13,157 bases of DNA from Patescibacteria group bacterium. GTDB lineage: Bacteria > Patescibacteriota > Minisyncoccia > Minisyncoccales > JASEJS01. Below are positions 1 to 6,170 of this stretch, in pieces (the stretch's first letter is position 1; every line of letters begins with the position of its first letter). The stretch lies in contig JASEJS010000011.1 of the NCBI GenBank assembly GCA_030016765.1, positions 3,743-16,899 on the forward strand, read 5' to 3'. A model generated the notes under the pieces. The model was not told where the DNA came from. It was given only the letters and a program-made list of their open reading frames with translations, and did not search any database. A program made the translations under genes and the position numbers.

Positions 1-585
1 TTCGATTCCAATCTTTGAATTTAAACCATTGATAATGAAACTTAAATTTGAAGAGGAATTTTCGTTGCTCTGAATAGTTGTCTTTAATTCGAGATTTTCA
101 GGAGGGAATAAATTTTTATAAGTATAAAGGAGCTTAGCTCCTTTCTCTAAAATAAATTCATAATTAGGAGCAACAAAATCTTTCTGACCCCATTGATGAA
201 AATGATTATATTCTAAATTAGCCCCTTCTTTAAGCAAAAGCTTACCTTGAGCTTTATGAGTTCCACACAAATTATTTTTAATAGCAGAACAAACAACATT
301 TGCTTTAACTTTTATTCCTTTTTCAATAACTAATAGATTTGTTAAATTTTGGGAAATCTTTGGCGAAGCAATATTAATACAAGTTGCCAAGGGAAAATCA
401 ACCTCTTTTTTGACCCAAATAAAATAGCCTTCTCTTGGTTTTCTTTCAAAATATTTTCTTACCCATTTAAATTTCTGCCAGGCCTGAGGACTGGATAAAA
501 TAATGTTTCCTGGAATTTCAGAGATATTTTTTATTTTATGGTCTACTTGCCAAAAGTGGGCACCTTTTACATTTCTCATATCCAT
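1..585 (-). CDS. sufD: SufB/SufD family Fe-S cluster scaffold protein, 5' part (runs off the left edge)
   Basis: Partner of SufC in the SUF pathway, a cytoplasmic scaffold complex that assembles Fe-S clusters. The 195 codons present read through without a stop to base 1, so only the N-terminal part is visible. The start chosen is ATG at 585-583 (MDMRNVKGAHFW...), which overlaps the end of sufC by 50 bases; a second ATG two codons later is equally possible. After about 25 residues the protein enters the beta-helix type repeats of the family: FIWVKKEVDFPLATCIN, then LLVIEKGIKVK, then GTHKAQGKLLLKEGANLEY followed by a His-rich HFHQWGQ. It lacks the long N-terminal region of classical SufB, so it looks like the short SufD-like form paired with SufC in archaea and CPR bacteria. 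SufB versus SufD cannot be settled from this fragment. Confidence 0.82.
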   Translation of the reverse strand, partial: MDMRNVKGAHFWQVDHKIKNISEIPGNIILSSPQAWQKFKWVRKYFERKPREGYFIWVKKEVDFPLATCINIASPKISQNLTNLLVIEKGIKVKANVVCSAIKNNLCGTHKAQGKLLLKEGANLEYNHFHQWGQKDFVAPNYEFILEKGAKLLYTYKNLFPPENLELKTTIQSNENSSSNLSFIINGLNSKIGIE

Positions 586-1300
586 ACTTTTTAATAACCA
601 TTAAAACTTTTTTGAAATCTTTGGATTTACAAATAATCTTGCCATTTAACATCACATTAGTCAGATCTGGTTTTAAAAACTTTAAAATCTGTCCCCAATG
701 GGTAATTAATAAAACAGAAACTTTTTTACCCCCACCACCAAATTTTTGATGTGGGGGTTTACCAATTAATTCTTTTTTTATTATCTTAGCTACTTTTTCC
801 AATCTTTTGATATCTAATCCTGAATCAATTTCGTCAAAAATTACCAATTTTGGATTTAAAGACAAAACCTGTAATAATTCTGAAATTTTCTTTTCTCCGC
901 CAGAAAAATCTACATTTATTTCTCTCTCTAACAGAGGACGGGCCTCTATTAACCTGACAAAGGATGGGCCTCTGCTAACTGAAATTTTTGCTAAAAGTTG
1001 AGAAAGTTTTACTCCTTTTACTGCTGGCGGTGCTTGCCAAACTAAAGCCATTCCCAATTTTGCTCTCTTTTCTGGAGGAGATTTTGTAATTTCTTTTCCC
1101 AAAAAGAAAATCTTCCCCTCGGTAATTTTATATTTGGAATTTCCTAAAATAATTTGAGAAAGAACAGTCTTCCCTGAACCATTAGGGCCAAGTAAAGCTT
1201 GAACTTCTCCTTCTTTTATTTGAAGATTTATTCCTTTTAATATTTCATTCTGATTAGCTCTAACCTTCAATTTTTCAACCTTGAGTAAAACCTTCTTCAT
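536..1300 (-). CDS. sufC: Fe-S cluster assembly ATPase SufC
   Basis: ABC-type ATPase of the SUF Fe-S assembly complex; soluble, acting with the SufB/D scaffold encoded directly downstream. At 254 aa it has the usual family length. Visible motifs: Walker A GPNGSGKT (38-45), Q-loop Gln89, signature FSGGEKK (132-138, the SufC-specific form), Walker B LVIFDE (152-157), D-loop SGLD, and H-loop His201 in LLITHWGQ. Two stretches look foreign. Around residues 107-126 the helical subdomain is encoded by an imperfect tandem repeat (SRGPS... / EARPL...). Residues 181-192 (KPPHQKFGGGGK) lie in an inverted repeat and appear as an extra loop just before the H-loop strand. All catalytic motifs are intact, so it is probably functional. 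The gene begins 15 bases after a strong terminator hairpin, so it likely has its own promoter. There is no clear Shine-Dalgarno sequence before the ATG. Confidence 0.93.
   Translation of the reverse strand: MKKVLLKVEKLKVRANQNEILKGINLQIKEGEVQALLGPNGSGKTVLSQIILGNSKYKITEGKIFFLGKEITKSPPEKRAKLGMALVWQAPPAVKGVKLSQLLAKISVSRGPSFVRLIEARPLLEREINVDFSGGEKKISELLQVLSLNPKLVIFDEIDSGLDIKRLEKVAKIIKKELIGKPPHQKFGGGGKKVSVLLITHWGQILKFLKPDLTNVMLNGKIICKSKDFKKVLMVIKKYGYEKCKRCPLLASRP
728..758. repeat. Inverted repeat inside sufC (in-frame palindromic insertion candidate)
   Basis: ACCCCCAC (728-735) and GTGGGGGT (751-758) are perfect 8-base arms around a 15-base spacer. The spacer can extend the stem with one bulge and one wobble pair. 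It is G/C-rich inside an AT-rich gene and encodes KPPHQKFGGGGK, a low-complexity loop not expected in SufC at this place. Confidence 0.6.
935..982. repeat. Imperfect tandem repeat inside sufC
   Basis: Two copies of a unit of about 22-23 bases with core AGGAYGGGCCTCT: 935-957 and 961-982, differing at a few positions. The first is also flanked by short AGAGG/CCTCT arms. The unit is G/C-rich compared with its surroundings and falls in the variable helical subdomain between the Q-loop and the signature motif of SufC. Confidence 0.55.
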
Positions 1301-1308
1301 ATTAGCTT

Positions 1309-1314
1309 ATTCTA
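1309..1314 (-). promoter_or_regulatory. Possible -10 element for sufC
   Basis: On the minus strand TAGAAT lies 8 bases before the sufC ATG, the same placement as the -10 boxes of the two stronger promoters in this window. The matching -35 (TCGCCA, 17 bases upstream) is poor and lies within the terminator hairpin. Weak call; it is proposed because the hairpin should otherwise cut sufC off from transcription. Confidence 0.3.
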
Positions 1315-1345
1315 TCAAAAAATCGCCAGCTTGGCGATTTTTTGA
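1315..1345. terminator. Bidirectional intrinsic terminator
   Basis: A perfect 14-base inverted repeat (TCAAAAAATCGCCA at 1315-1328, complement at 1332-1345) with a 3-base loop. The stem core is GC-rich and flanked by A6 and T6, so a U-tract follows the hairpin on either strand. For the minus-strand genes it ends the ferredoxin/FTR/endonuclease transcript just before sufC. Confidence 0.85.
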
Positions 1346-1364
1346 TTGTTTCAAAATTAAAATT

Positions 1365-1412
1365 TTACTTTACAAATAAACCACAAAAACAATGGCCATC
1401 TCTTTCAATTTC
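1365..1412 (-). pseudogene. Displaced 3' end of the FTR gene (orphan tail copy)
   Basis: Fifteen codons plus a stop, reading EIERDGHCFCGLFVK on the minus strand. This copies the C-terminus of the thioredoxin-FTR protein (EIKEQGHCFCGLFFEK, at 2388-2438). Over 13 gap-free codons I count 31 of 39 identical bases, with changes at synonymous and non-synonymous positions, so the copies are diverged rather than a fresh duplication. It starts one base after the endonuclease TAA (the codon in the place of Gln183 is TAG) and has no start of its own, so it is not translated as a separate protein. I read it as the original 3' end of the host gene, cut off when the endonuclease cassette inserted. Confidence 0.82.
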
Positions 1413-1416
1413 CTAC

Positions 1417-2391
1417 TTAGATTTTGAAATTTTTACCTGGTTTTCTAATATCATAAAACCATTTATCGAATGTACTTATTGGCACCTTTCTACTTATCTT
1501 TTCCCATATTTCTTTTCTTTGCATACCCTGTTGCTTTAATTTTTTTAATTGATTATAAATTTCTATCCTTTCATTAAATTTTTTCAGTTTCCTTTTAATT
1601 TTTCTCAATATCTTTTTTATTTTCAATCGCTTTCTTTGAACAGTAACCCCAATTCTTTTTACAAAATCTTGGGCTTCTCTCATTCTAAAAAGCATAATTT
1701 TACTCTCATCCCTGTCTTTGAATTTTAGCGGGTGATATCCTAATGAAAGACATAATTTTTCATATAAACTTAAAATTTTCTCATTCGAATTACTAAAGCC
1801 AATTTCAATAATTCCTTTAGCTGGTGTCATATGTCCCTCAGCATCCCATAATCCTTTTAAAATAAATTTCCAATACTCCTCGGGGAAAAATCTCAAAGAA
1901 TATAGTGGGTTATCTTTAAATTTCTTAAGGAGTTGCCATGCTTCTTTTGAACACGCTCGAACCACCCATATATTTTCACAAGTATATACTTTCCCTTTCT
2001 CCTTATCATTATATTCACCTTCTTCTCGATCAATTACAAATTCTTCTTTTTTAAATTTGCTCCACTTTTTTAAATTTTTTATGTAGAAGTTTTTTAAATC
2101 ATTGTCTTTACTCTTCATTCCAATTGTCCAACTTGTAGTGAGATAGCCGTCTCCTAATAAGTACCCTACTAGCCAAGCAAGTTCTTTACTTGGTTCTTTA
2201 GCCAAGATAGGGAGTCTCTTAAGAGGACCGATATTATCTCTTTTAAGACCTATTCGATTGGCCTTATGGCAAATTGAGCTTCTGCTTCTATTTAATTTTT
2301 TAATTAATTCACTGATTGCGACCTCCCTGTAATTCTTCTGTAAAAAAGCAATATCTTTACTGTTCCATCTTTTATGTATTTTATTTTTCAT
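1417..2391 (-). CDS. LAGLIDADG homing endonuclease (free-standing, two-motif)
   Basis: A site-specific DNA endonuclease that would cut an allele lacking the element and promote its own copying. In order: an N-terminal helix-turn-helix of the kind found with homing enzymes (RW...ELIKKLNRSRSSICHKANRIGLKR, about 8-51); first LAGLIDADG motif LAWLVGYLLGDG (71-82, acidic residue Asp81); second motif FILKGLWDAEG (176-186, acidic residue Glu185); a basic linker (253-275); and a C-terminal second HTH (about 283-316, GMQRKEIWEKI...STFDKWF). Having both motifs in one chain suggests a monomeric enzyme. Both catalytic acids are present and the 324-codon frame is open, so it may be active. The ATG overlaps the upstream stop (ATGA), giving translational coupling. 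It is not an intein or intron gene, because the upstream protein ends with its own complete tail and stop. Confidence 0.9.
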   Translation of the reverse strand: MKNKIHKRWNSKDIAFLQKNYREVAISELIKKLNRSRSSICHKANRIGLKRDNIGPLKRLPILAKEPSKELAWLVGYLLGDGYLTTSWTIGMKSKDNDLKNFYIKNLKKWSKFKKEEFVIDREEGEYNDKEKGKVYTCENIWVVRACSKEAWQLLKKFKDNPLYSLRFFPEEYWKFILKGLWDAEGHMTPAKGIIEIGFSNSNEKILSLYEKLCLSLGYHPLKFKDRDESKIMLFRMREAQDFVKRIGVTVQRKRLKIKKILRKIKRKLKKFNERIEIYNQLKKLKQQGMQRKEIWEKISRKVPISTFDKWFYDIRKPGKNFKI

Positions 2392-2987
2392 TTTTCAAAA
2401 AAAAGACCACAAAAGCAATGGCCCTGTTCTTTAATTTCCTGTTGGACATAAACACAAGGACAAATAATTTTTTTATCCTCTTCGGAGTTACCTGTAATTC
2501 TCCTACAAACACAATACCTGGCTCCGTATTTTTTTTCATTGGCTAACATTCCCATCACTAATCTTTCTACCAGTTTGCGGTCTGGATTTAATTTCCAGCC
2601 ATTTTTCTGGGCATAATCTTCGTAATTTTTAATTATTTCATTAACTTTTTCCATCAATTTATCAATGATTTCTTGATTTTTCTCTAACCATTCTTTTATT
2701 TCAGGCTCTGATCTTACTCCAATAAATCCGCTGATTTGAAATCCATTTTTAAAAAGAATAACCGTTGGTATTCTTTCAATTCCATATTTTTGAGCAGTGA
2801 AAGGAGCAGTCTCTAAATTAATCTTAGCGAAAATAAATTTATCCTTATATTCTTCAGCCAATTTCTCTAAAATTGGAGAAAGAATGGTGCATCGACTACA
2901 CCAAAAAGTATAATAGTCAACTAAAACTGGTTTATCAGCATTTTCAATTTCTTTTTCAAAATTTTCATCAGTTAAATTCAGAGTCAT
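2388..2987 (-). CDS. Thioredoxin fused to ferredoxin:thioredoxin reductase catalytic subunit
   Basis: A cytoplasmic thiol reductase combining electron entry and thiol output in one chain. Residues 1-105 form a thioredoxin fold with active site WCSRC (Cys30, Cys33; classical WCGPC) and cis-Pro74 in IPTVILF. A helical linker (105-125) leads to an FTR beta-type domain (about 126-199) with six cysteines in three CxC pairs: C159-V-C161, C176-P-C178, C191-F-C193. By comparison with plant and cyanobacterial FTR, Cys159, 176, 178 and 191 would bind a [4Fe-4S] cluster, and Cys161 with Cys193 would form the redox disulfide. No FTR variable (alpha) subunit is seen. It starts 2 bases after the ferredoxin stop, so ferredoxin is the likely donor. 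The last 16 codons may have been supplied by the endonuclease cassette that follows. Confidence 0.9.
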   Translation of the reverse strand: MTLNLTDENFEKEIENADKPVLVDYYTFWCSRCTILSPILEKLAEEYKDKFIFAKINLETAPFTAQKYGIERIPTVILFKNGFQISGFIGVRSEPEIKEWLEKNQEIIDKLMEKVNEIIKNYEDYAQKNGWKLNPDRKLVERLVMGMLANEKKYGARYCVCRRITGNSEEDKKIICPCVYVQQEIKEQGHCFCGLFFEK

Positions 2988-2989
2988 TT

Positions 2990-3169
2990 TTATTTACTTT
3001 CTTCCTTTTCAATTGCCCCATAAGGGCAAATGCTTTCTCCTCCGCATTTTTCCAATTTTTCTGAATCAATTACTTTTGCTTTGCCATCTTCTCCCAATTC
3101 AGTTGCTCCTGGACAATTTGCCATACAAACCCCACAACCTAAACATTTTTCTTTGTTTACTTTAAACAT
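2990..3169 (-). CDS. Small [4Fe-4S] ferredoxin (59 aa)
   Basis: A soluble one-electron carrier. The 59-residue protein begins MFKVNKEKCLGCGVCMANCP. Cys9, Cys12 and Cys15, plus the distant Cys48 in CPYGAI, form the ligand set of a single [4Fe-4S] cluster. Cys19 and Cys42 occupy the places of the structural disulfide in Thermotoga maritima ferredoxin, and its overall pattern and length are the same. The second CxxCxxC motif of 2[4Fe-4S] ferredoxins is absent. It lies immediately before the thioredoxin-FTR gene with a 2-base gap, so it is the obvious electron donor to that enzyme. A palindromic element ends 10 bases before the ATG and no clear Shine-Dalgarno sequence is seen. Confidence 0.93.
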   Translation of the reverse strand: MFKVNKEKCLGCGVCMANCPGATELGEDGKAKVIDSEKLEKCGGESICPYGAIEKEESK

Positions 3170-3170
3170 C

Positions 3171-3248
3171 GCGAATTTTCACTAATCTGCCACGAATATC
3201 ACGAATTTTCATTAGTGAAATTTGTGGTAAATTCATGCAGATTAGTGA
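3171..3248. repeat. Intergenic palindromic repeat element
   Basis: Perfect 12-base outer arms TCACTAATCTGC (3179-3190) and GCAGATTAGTGA (3237-3248) enclose an imperfect inner palindrome centred near 3213 (CACGAATTTTCA against TGAAATTTGTG). CGAATTTTCA also repeats directly at 3172 and 3202. The whole could fold into a long hairpin between pgk and the ferredoxin gene. CACGAAT-rich repeats of this look are common between genes in uncultivated bacterial genomes. It encodes nothing I recognise. Confidence 0.75.
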
Positions 3249-3318
3249 CACCTGTTATTTTAGCTATTTCAGAATTTAATGCTCTTAAATGACCTTTGTT
3301 TAATCCTCCTCTCTTCAT
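3199..3318 (-). CDS. Possible small protein or gene remnant, 39 aa
   Basis: An open frame starting MKRGGLNKGHLRALNSE, rich in basic residues, beginning 13 bases after the pgk stop in an operon-like position. Its last 13 or so codons lie inside the palindromic repeat, so the natural C-terminus may have been replaced by the repeat. The AGGAGG inside its first codons is not placed to serve its own ATG. I do not recognise a family. It could be chance, a real small protein, or the 5' stub of a broken gene. With the repeat it fills the gap between pgk and the ferredoxin gene. Confidence 0.28.
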   Translation of the reverse strand: MKRGGLNKGHLRALNSEIAKITGVTNLHEFTTNFTNENS

Positions 3319-3331
3319 AATTATTGCATAT

Positions 3332-4495
3332 TTATTTTAAAGCTTTAATCCCTGGTAATTTCTCTCCAGCTAAAAACTCTAACATTGCTCCGCCTCCGGT
3401 GGAAACATGATCAAATTTGTCAATTAAACCAAATTTAGTTATTGCCATGACAGTGTTATTTCCACCTACGATTTTAAATGCTGATCTATTTCTGGCAATC
3501 GCTTCGGCTATTTCTTTAGTTCCTTTCTCAAACTCTTCTCTTTCATACATTCCTAAAGGACCATTCCAGATAATCATTTTAGCTAATTTAATTATTTCTT
3601 TAAATATTTTTATTGTTTCTGGACCAATATCAAAAATTTCCTCCTCTTTTCTTAAAGTTCCTATTGCTCCTCTTCGAAGATATTTCTCTTCCAAAGATGG
3701 CAAAGATATTTTTACATCAGTAGGTAAATGAAGTTTTGGATTAGTAATTTCAATCCTTTCAATTTTTTTTAAAATCTCTTTTTCTTCAAGAGGGGGACGG
3801 TCAACCAAAACTCCTTTTGTTACTAAAAAACTCTCAGCTATTTTACCGCCCAAAAGCAAATGATCAGCCTTTTTAAAAAATAGCTCAATAATATTAATTT
3901 TTGTGGCAATTTTTGTTCCTCCAATTATTACCACCAGAGGATGGCAGGGTTGATTTATTGCTTGAGAAAGAATTTCAATTTCTTTTCCCAATAAAAATCC
4001 AGCTCCAGAAGGCAAATATTTTGGGACCCCAACTATTGAGGCATGATTCCTATGACAGGTCCCAAAAGCATCATTGATAAAGATTTCTCCCAAGTCAGCC
4101 AATTTCTTGGCAAAATTTTCATCATTTTCTGTTTCTCCTTTATGGAATCTTAAATTCTCCAACAAAATTATTTCCCCAGATTTCATCTTTTCTATCTCTT
4201 TTTTAACTTTTTTTCCAATGCAATCTGCTAAAAATTTAACCTTTTTATTTGACAATTTCTCCAATCTAAAAGAAATGGGTTTTAAGCTATATTTTCTTTC
4301 TTTCTTTTTTGGCCGATTTAAATGAGAAATCAAAATTAGTTTTGCCCCTTTTTTTATTAAATATTCAATAGTGGGCAAAGTTTGCTTAATTCTAAAATCA
4401 TCCAAAATATTCCCCTCTTCATCTGAGGGAACATTAAAATCGCATCTCACTAAAACTCGCTTATTTTTAAAATTGAAATCCTTTAAAACTTTCAT
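3332..4495 (-). CDS. pgk: Phosphoglycerate kinase
   Basis: Glycolytic enzyme transferring phosphate between 1,3-bisphosphoglycerate and ADP; cytoplasmic. Its 387 aa match the usual bacterial length. Family landmarks in order: VLVRCDFNVP (14-23), DDFRIKQTLPT (32-42, Arg35), SHLNRP (57-62), ENLRFHKGE (113-121), FGTCHRNHAS (144-153, Arg149), GGTK (192-195), the WNGPLGMYE stretch (310-318) and STGGGAMLEFLAGEKLPG (365-382). Three family positions are unusual: SHLNRP instead of SHLGRP, GGNNT (344-348) instead of GGGDT/S, and GGTK instead of GGAK. Most of the active-site framework is kept, so I expect it to work. The ATG overlaps the stop of the upstream ATPase gene by 4 bases (ATGA), with AAAAGG just before it as a ribosome site. 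Confidence 0.96.
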   Translation of the reverse strand: MKVLKDFNFKNKRVLVRCDFNVPSDEEGNILDDFRIKQTLPTIEYLIKKGAKLILISHLNRPKKKERKYSLKPISFRLEKLSNKKVKFLADCIGKKVKKEIEKMKSGEIILLENLRFHKGETENDENFAKKLADLGEIFINDAFGTCHRNHASIVGVPKYLPSGAGFLLGKEIEILSQAINQPCHPLVVIIGGTKIATKINIIELFFKKADHLLLGGKIAESFLVTKGVLVDRPPLEEKEILKKIERIEITNPKLHLPTDVKISLPSLEEKYLRRGAIGTLRKEEEIFDIGPETIKIFKEIIKLAKMIIWNGPLGMYEREEFEKGTKEIAEAIARNRSAFKIVGGNNTVMAITKFGLIDKFDHVSTGGGAMLEFLAGEKLPGIKALK

Positions 4496-6078
4496 CCTTT
4501 TAAATCTTTTAGAGATTTTTCTAAAACTTTTTTTAATTCCTCAATATCTACCTTAGGTTTAGGCCTAGTTGGTTTCTCCATAGGTTTTTCTTTGGTTGCT
4601 TCTTTTAATGAAATAGTGGGAACACCTTGAATTTTTTCTCTTTTCTTAAGACAGGATTTGCAATAAACTGGTCTGGTACCATCTGGAGGAAAAATTACTT
4701 TAATTTTTTTTCCACATAAAAAGCATTGAGCATCATATAAAACTGGAGGGGCAGGTTGAGGCTCTTCTGGCAATTTTAATACTCCAACCCATTTAGCAAT
4801 TTTTTCTTCAACAATTTTTCTAGGAGTTCCATATCTTTCTCTTGAAACTCTAATAATTTTTTCTTTATTTGATTTCTCCGGTTTAGGAAAAGGGGGTAAG
4901 GTTTCAGCTGAAAAAGGCCTTCCGGTTAAGCCATCAATCATTAATTTTAAATAAATGTTGTACTTAGGTAAATTTACTAAATCTTGAGCATTAAACTCAG
5001 GGAGAAATTCCTTTTCCAAAAATTCAGCATCTTCTGCTCCAACCCGAAAACAAACTATAGTTCCCACATTGCCAAAGATGGCATCTCTCACCTCAGAACT
5101 TTTTCCGATAGGAGTCATCTCTTCTAATTGGGCAATGTATTGATTGGCTAAAATCAGAGCCAATCGATATTTTCTAGCCTCAGATAATATATTAACAAAA
5201 GCCTTGGTAGCAAAATTCTGAAATTCATCAACATATAAATAAAAATCTCTTCTCTCTTCCTCCGGAATATCTACTCTGGACATTGCTGCTAACTGCAGTT
5301 TAGTTATTAAAAGTGCTCCCAAAAGTCGGGAATTGTCTTCTCCAATTCTTCCTTTAGAAATATTGGCAATTAAAATCTTTCTCTCATCCATGACTTTTCT
5401 CATATCAATTGTTGATTGAACCTGACCGATGATATTTCTGACTAAAGGGTTAGAAATAAACTGGCCAACTTTATTTTGAATAGCTGCTGTTGCTTCCACT
5501 TCTAATCTCTGAGTATATCTGGCAAATTCTTGGACCCAAAAGGATTTGACTACTGGATCAGTTACCCTATCCACTACTTTTTTCCGATACTCAGGATCGG
5601 CCAGCATCCGATTTACTCCCAACAAAGTAGAATTTTGATATTCAAGAAGGGCTGAAATACAATTGTTCAAAATATACTCCATTCTGGCTGACCAGACATC
5701 TGGCCAGATTTTTTTGAAAACTCCCATTAATCCTCCAGCTACCAAATGCCGATGTTCTAAATCCACTTTCTCCATTACATTAAAAGCAATGGGATATTCT
5801 AAGTCAGCTGGATTGAAATAAACCACATCATTGATCCGATGGGAAGGAATGAAATCTAACAATCTTTCAGCTGCTTCCCCATGAGGATCAATAAAGCCTA
5901 CTCCATGACCTTTTTGGATATCCTGAATAGCCATGTTCTCTAACATTGCTGTTTTTCCCATTCCAGTTTTTCCAATAATATAAACGTGCCGACGCCGATC
6001 ATCAGTTTTAATTCCAAATTTTTTTCTCTCACTTCTAAAAGTGGTTAGTCCAAAAAAATTTATTTCATTAATATTCAT
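4492..6078 (-). CDS. TraG/VirD4-like (type IV secretion coupling family) ATPase with zinc ribbon
   Basis: A P-loop ATPase of the HerA/FtsK-like coupling family, members of which move DNA or protein at the membrane. Visible: Walker A GKTGMGKT (36-43); DPHGE (64-68), typical of DUF87/TraG-type proteins; Walker B FYLYVDEFQNFA (279-290, Asp284-Glu285); and the sensor-like ILANQYIAQLE (309-319). The C-terminal part carries CxxC-x17-CxxC (Cys452, 455, 473, 476), a zinc ribbon seen in CPR and archaeal proteins, then a Pro/Lys-rich stretch and a short helix. There is no transmembrane segment; membrane attachment probably comes from the upstream membrane-anchored protein. Family length is normal at 528 aa. 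Its ribosome site (AGGAAAG) is partly made by the end of a palindromic repeat. No relaxase or VirB set is in the window, so a role in conjugation, DNA uptake or pilus function is open. Confidence 0.87.
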   Translation of the reverse strand: MNINEINFFGLTTFRSERKKFGIKTDDRRRHVYIIGKTGMGKTAMLENMAIQDIQKGHGVGFIDPHGEAAERLLDFIPSHRINDVVYFNPADLEYPIAFNVMEKVDLEHRHLVAGGLMGVFKKIWPDVWSARMEYILNNCISALLEYQNSTLLGVNRMLADPEYRKKVVDRVTDPVVKSFWVQEFARYTQRLEVEATAAIQNKVGQFISNPLVRNIIGQVQSTIDMRKVMDERKILIANISKGRIGEDNSRLLGALLITKLQLAAMSRVDIPEEERRDFYLYVDEFQNFATKAFVNILSEARKYRLALILANQYIAQLEEMTPIGKSSEVRDAIFGNVGTIVCFRVGAEDAEFLEKEFLPEFNAQDLVNLPKYNIYLKLMIDGLTGRPFSAETLPPFPKPEKSNKEKIIRVSRERYGTPRKIVEEKIAKWVGVLKLPEEPQPAPPVLYDAQCFLCGKKIKVIFPPDGTRPVYCKSCLKKREKIQGVPTISLKEATKEKPMEKPTRPKPKVDIEELKKVLEKSLKDLKG

Positions 6079-6084
6079 AACTTT

Positions 6085-6169
6085 CCTACGAATTACGAAT
6101 CAAAACTAATTACGAATTGCAAATAAACCCTAAAATATTCGTAATTCGATGAAATTCGTAATTCGTAGG
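6085..6169. repeat. Intergenic palindromic repeat element between two secretion-related genes
   Basis: Perfect 16-base outer arms CCTACGAATTACGAAT (6085-6100) and its complement (6154-6169) enclose a second inverted pair, AATTACGAAT (6108-6117) and ATTCGTAATT (6137-6146). ATTCGTAATTCG occurs as direct copies at 6137-6148 and 6154-6165. The element fills the whole gap: the right arm ends one base before the stop codon of the upstream gene, and the left arm contributes AGG to the ribosome binding site of the ATPase gene. Confidence 0.85.
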
Positions 6170-6170
6170 G

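Noticed and set aside
1365..2438. The endonuclease as part of an intein or group I intron in the FTR gene
   Set aside because: The FTR protein has a complete tail and stop before the endonuclease, which has its own ATG and stop; there are no intein splice residues, and the downstream tail duplicates the upstream one rather than continuing it.
3171..3248. CRISPR-like repeats (also 6085-6169)
   Set aside because: The repeats are palindromic single elements without regular spacers, and no cas genes are present.
3417..3731. Plus-strand open frames opposite pgk, secF (9319-9648), sufC (807-1001), the 445-aa protein gene and others
   Set aside because: They are antisense to strongly supported genes, have low-complexity Phe/Ser/Lys-rich translations and show no recognisable motif or ribosome site.
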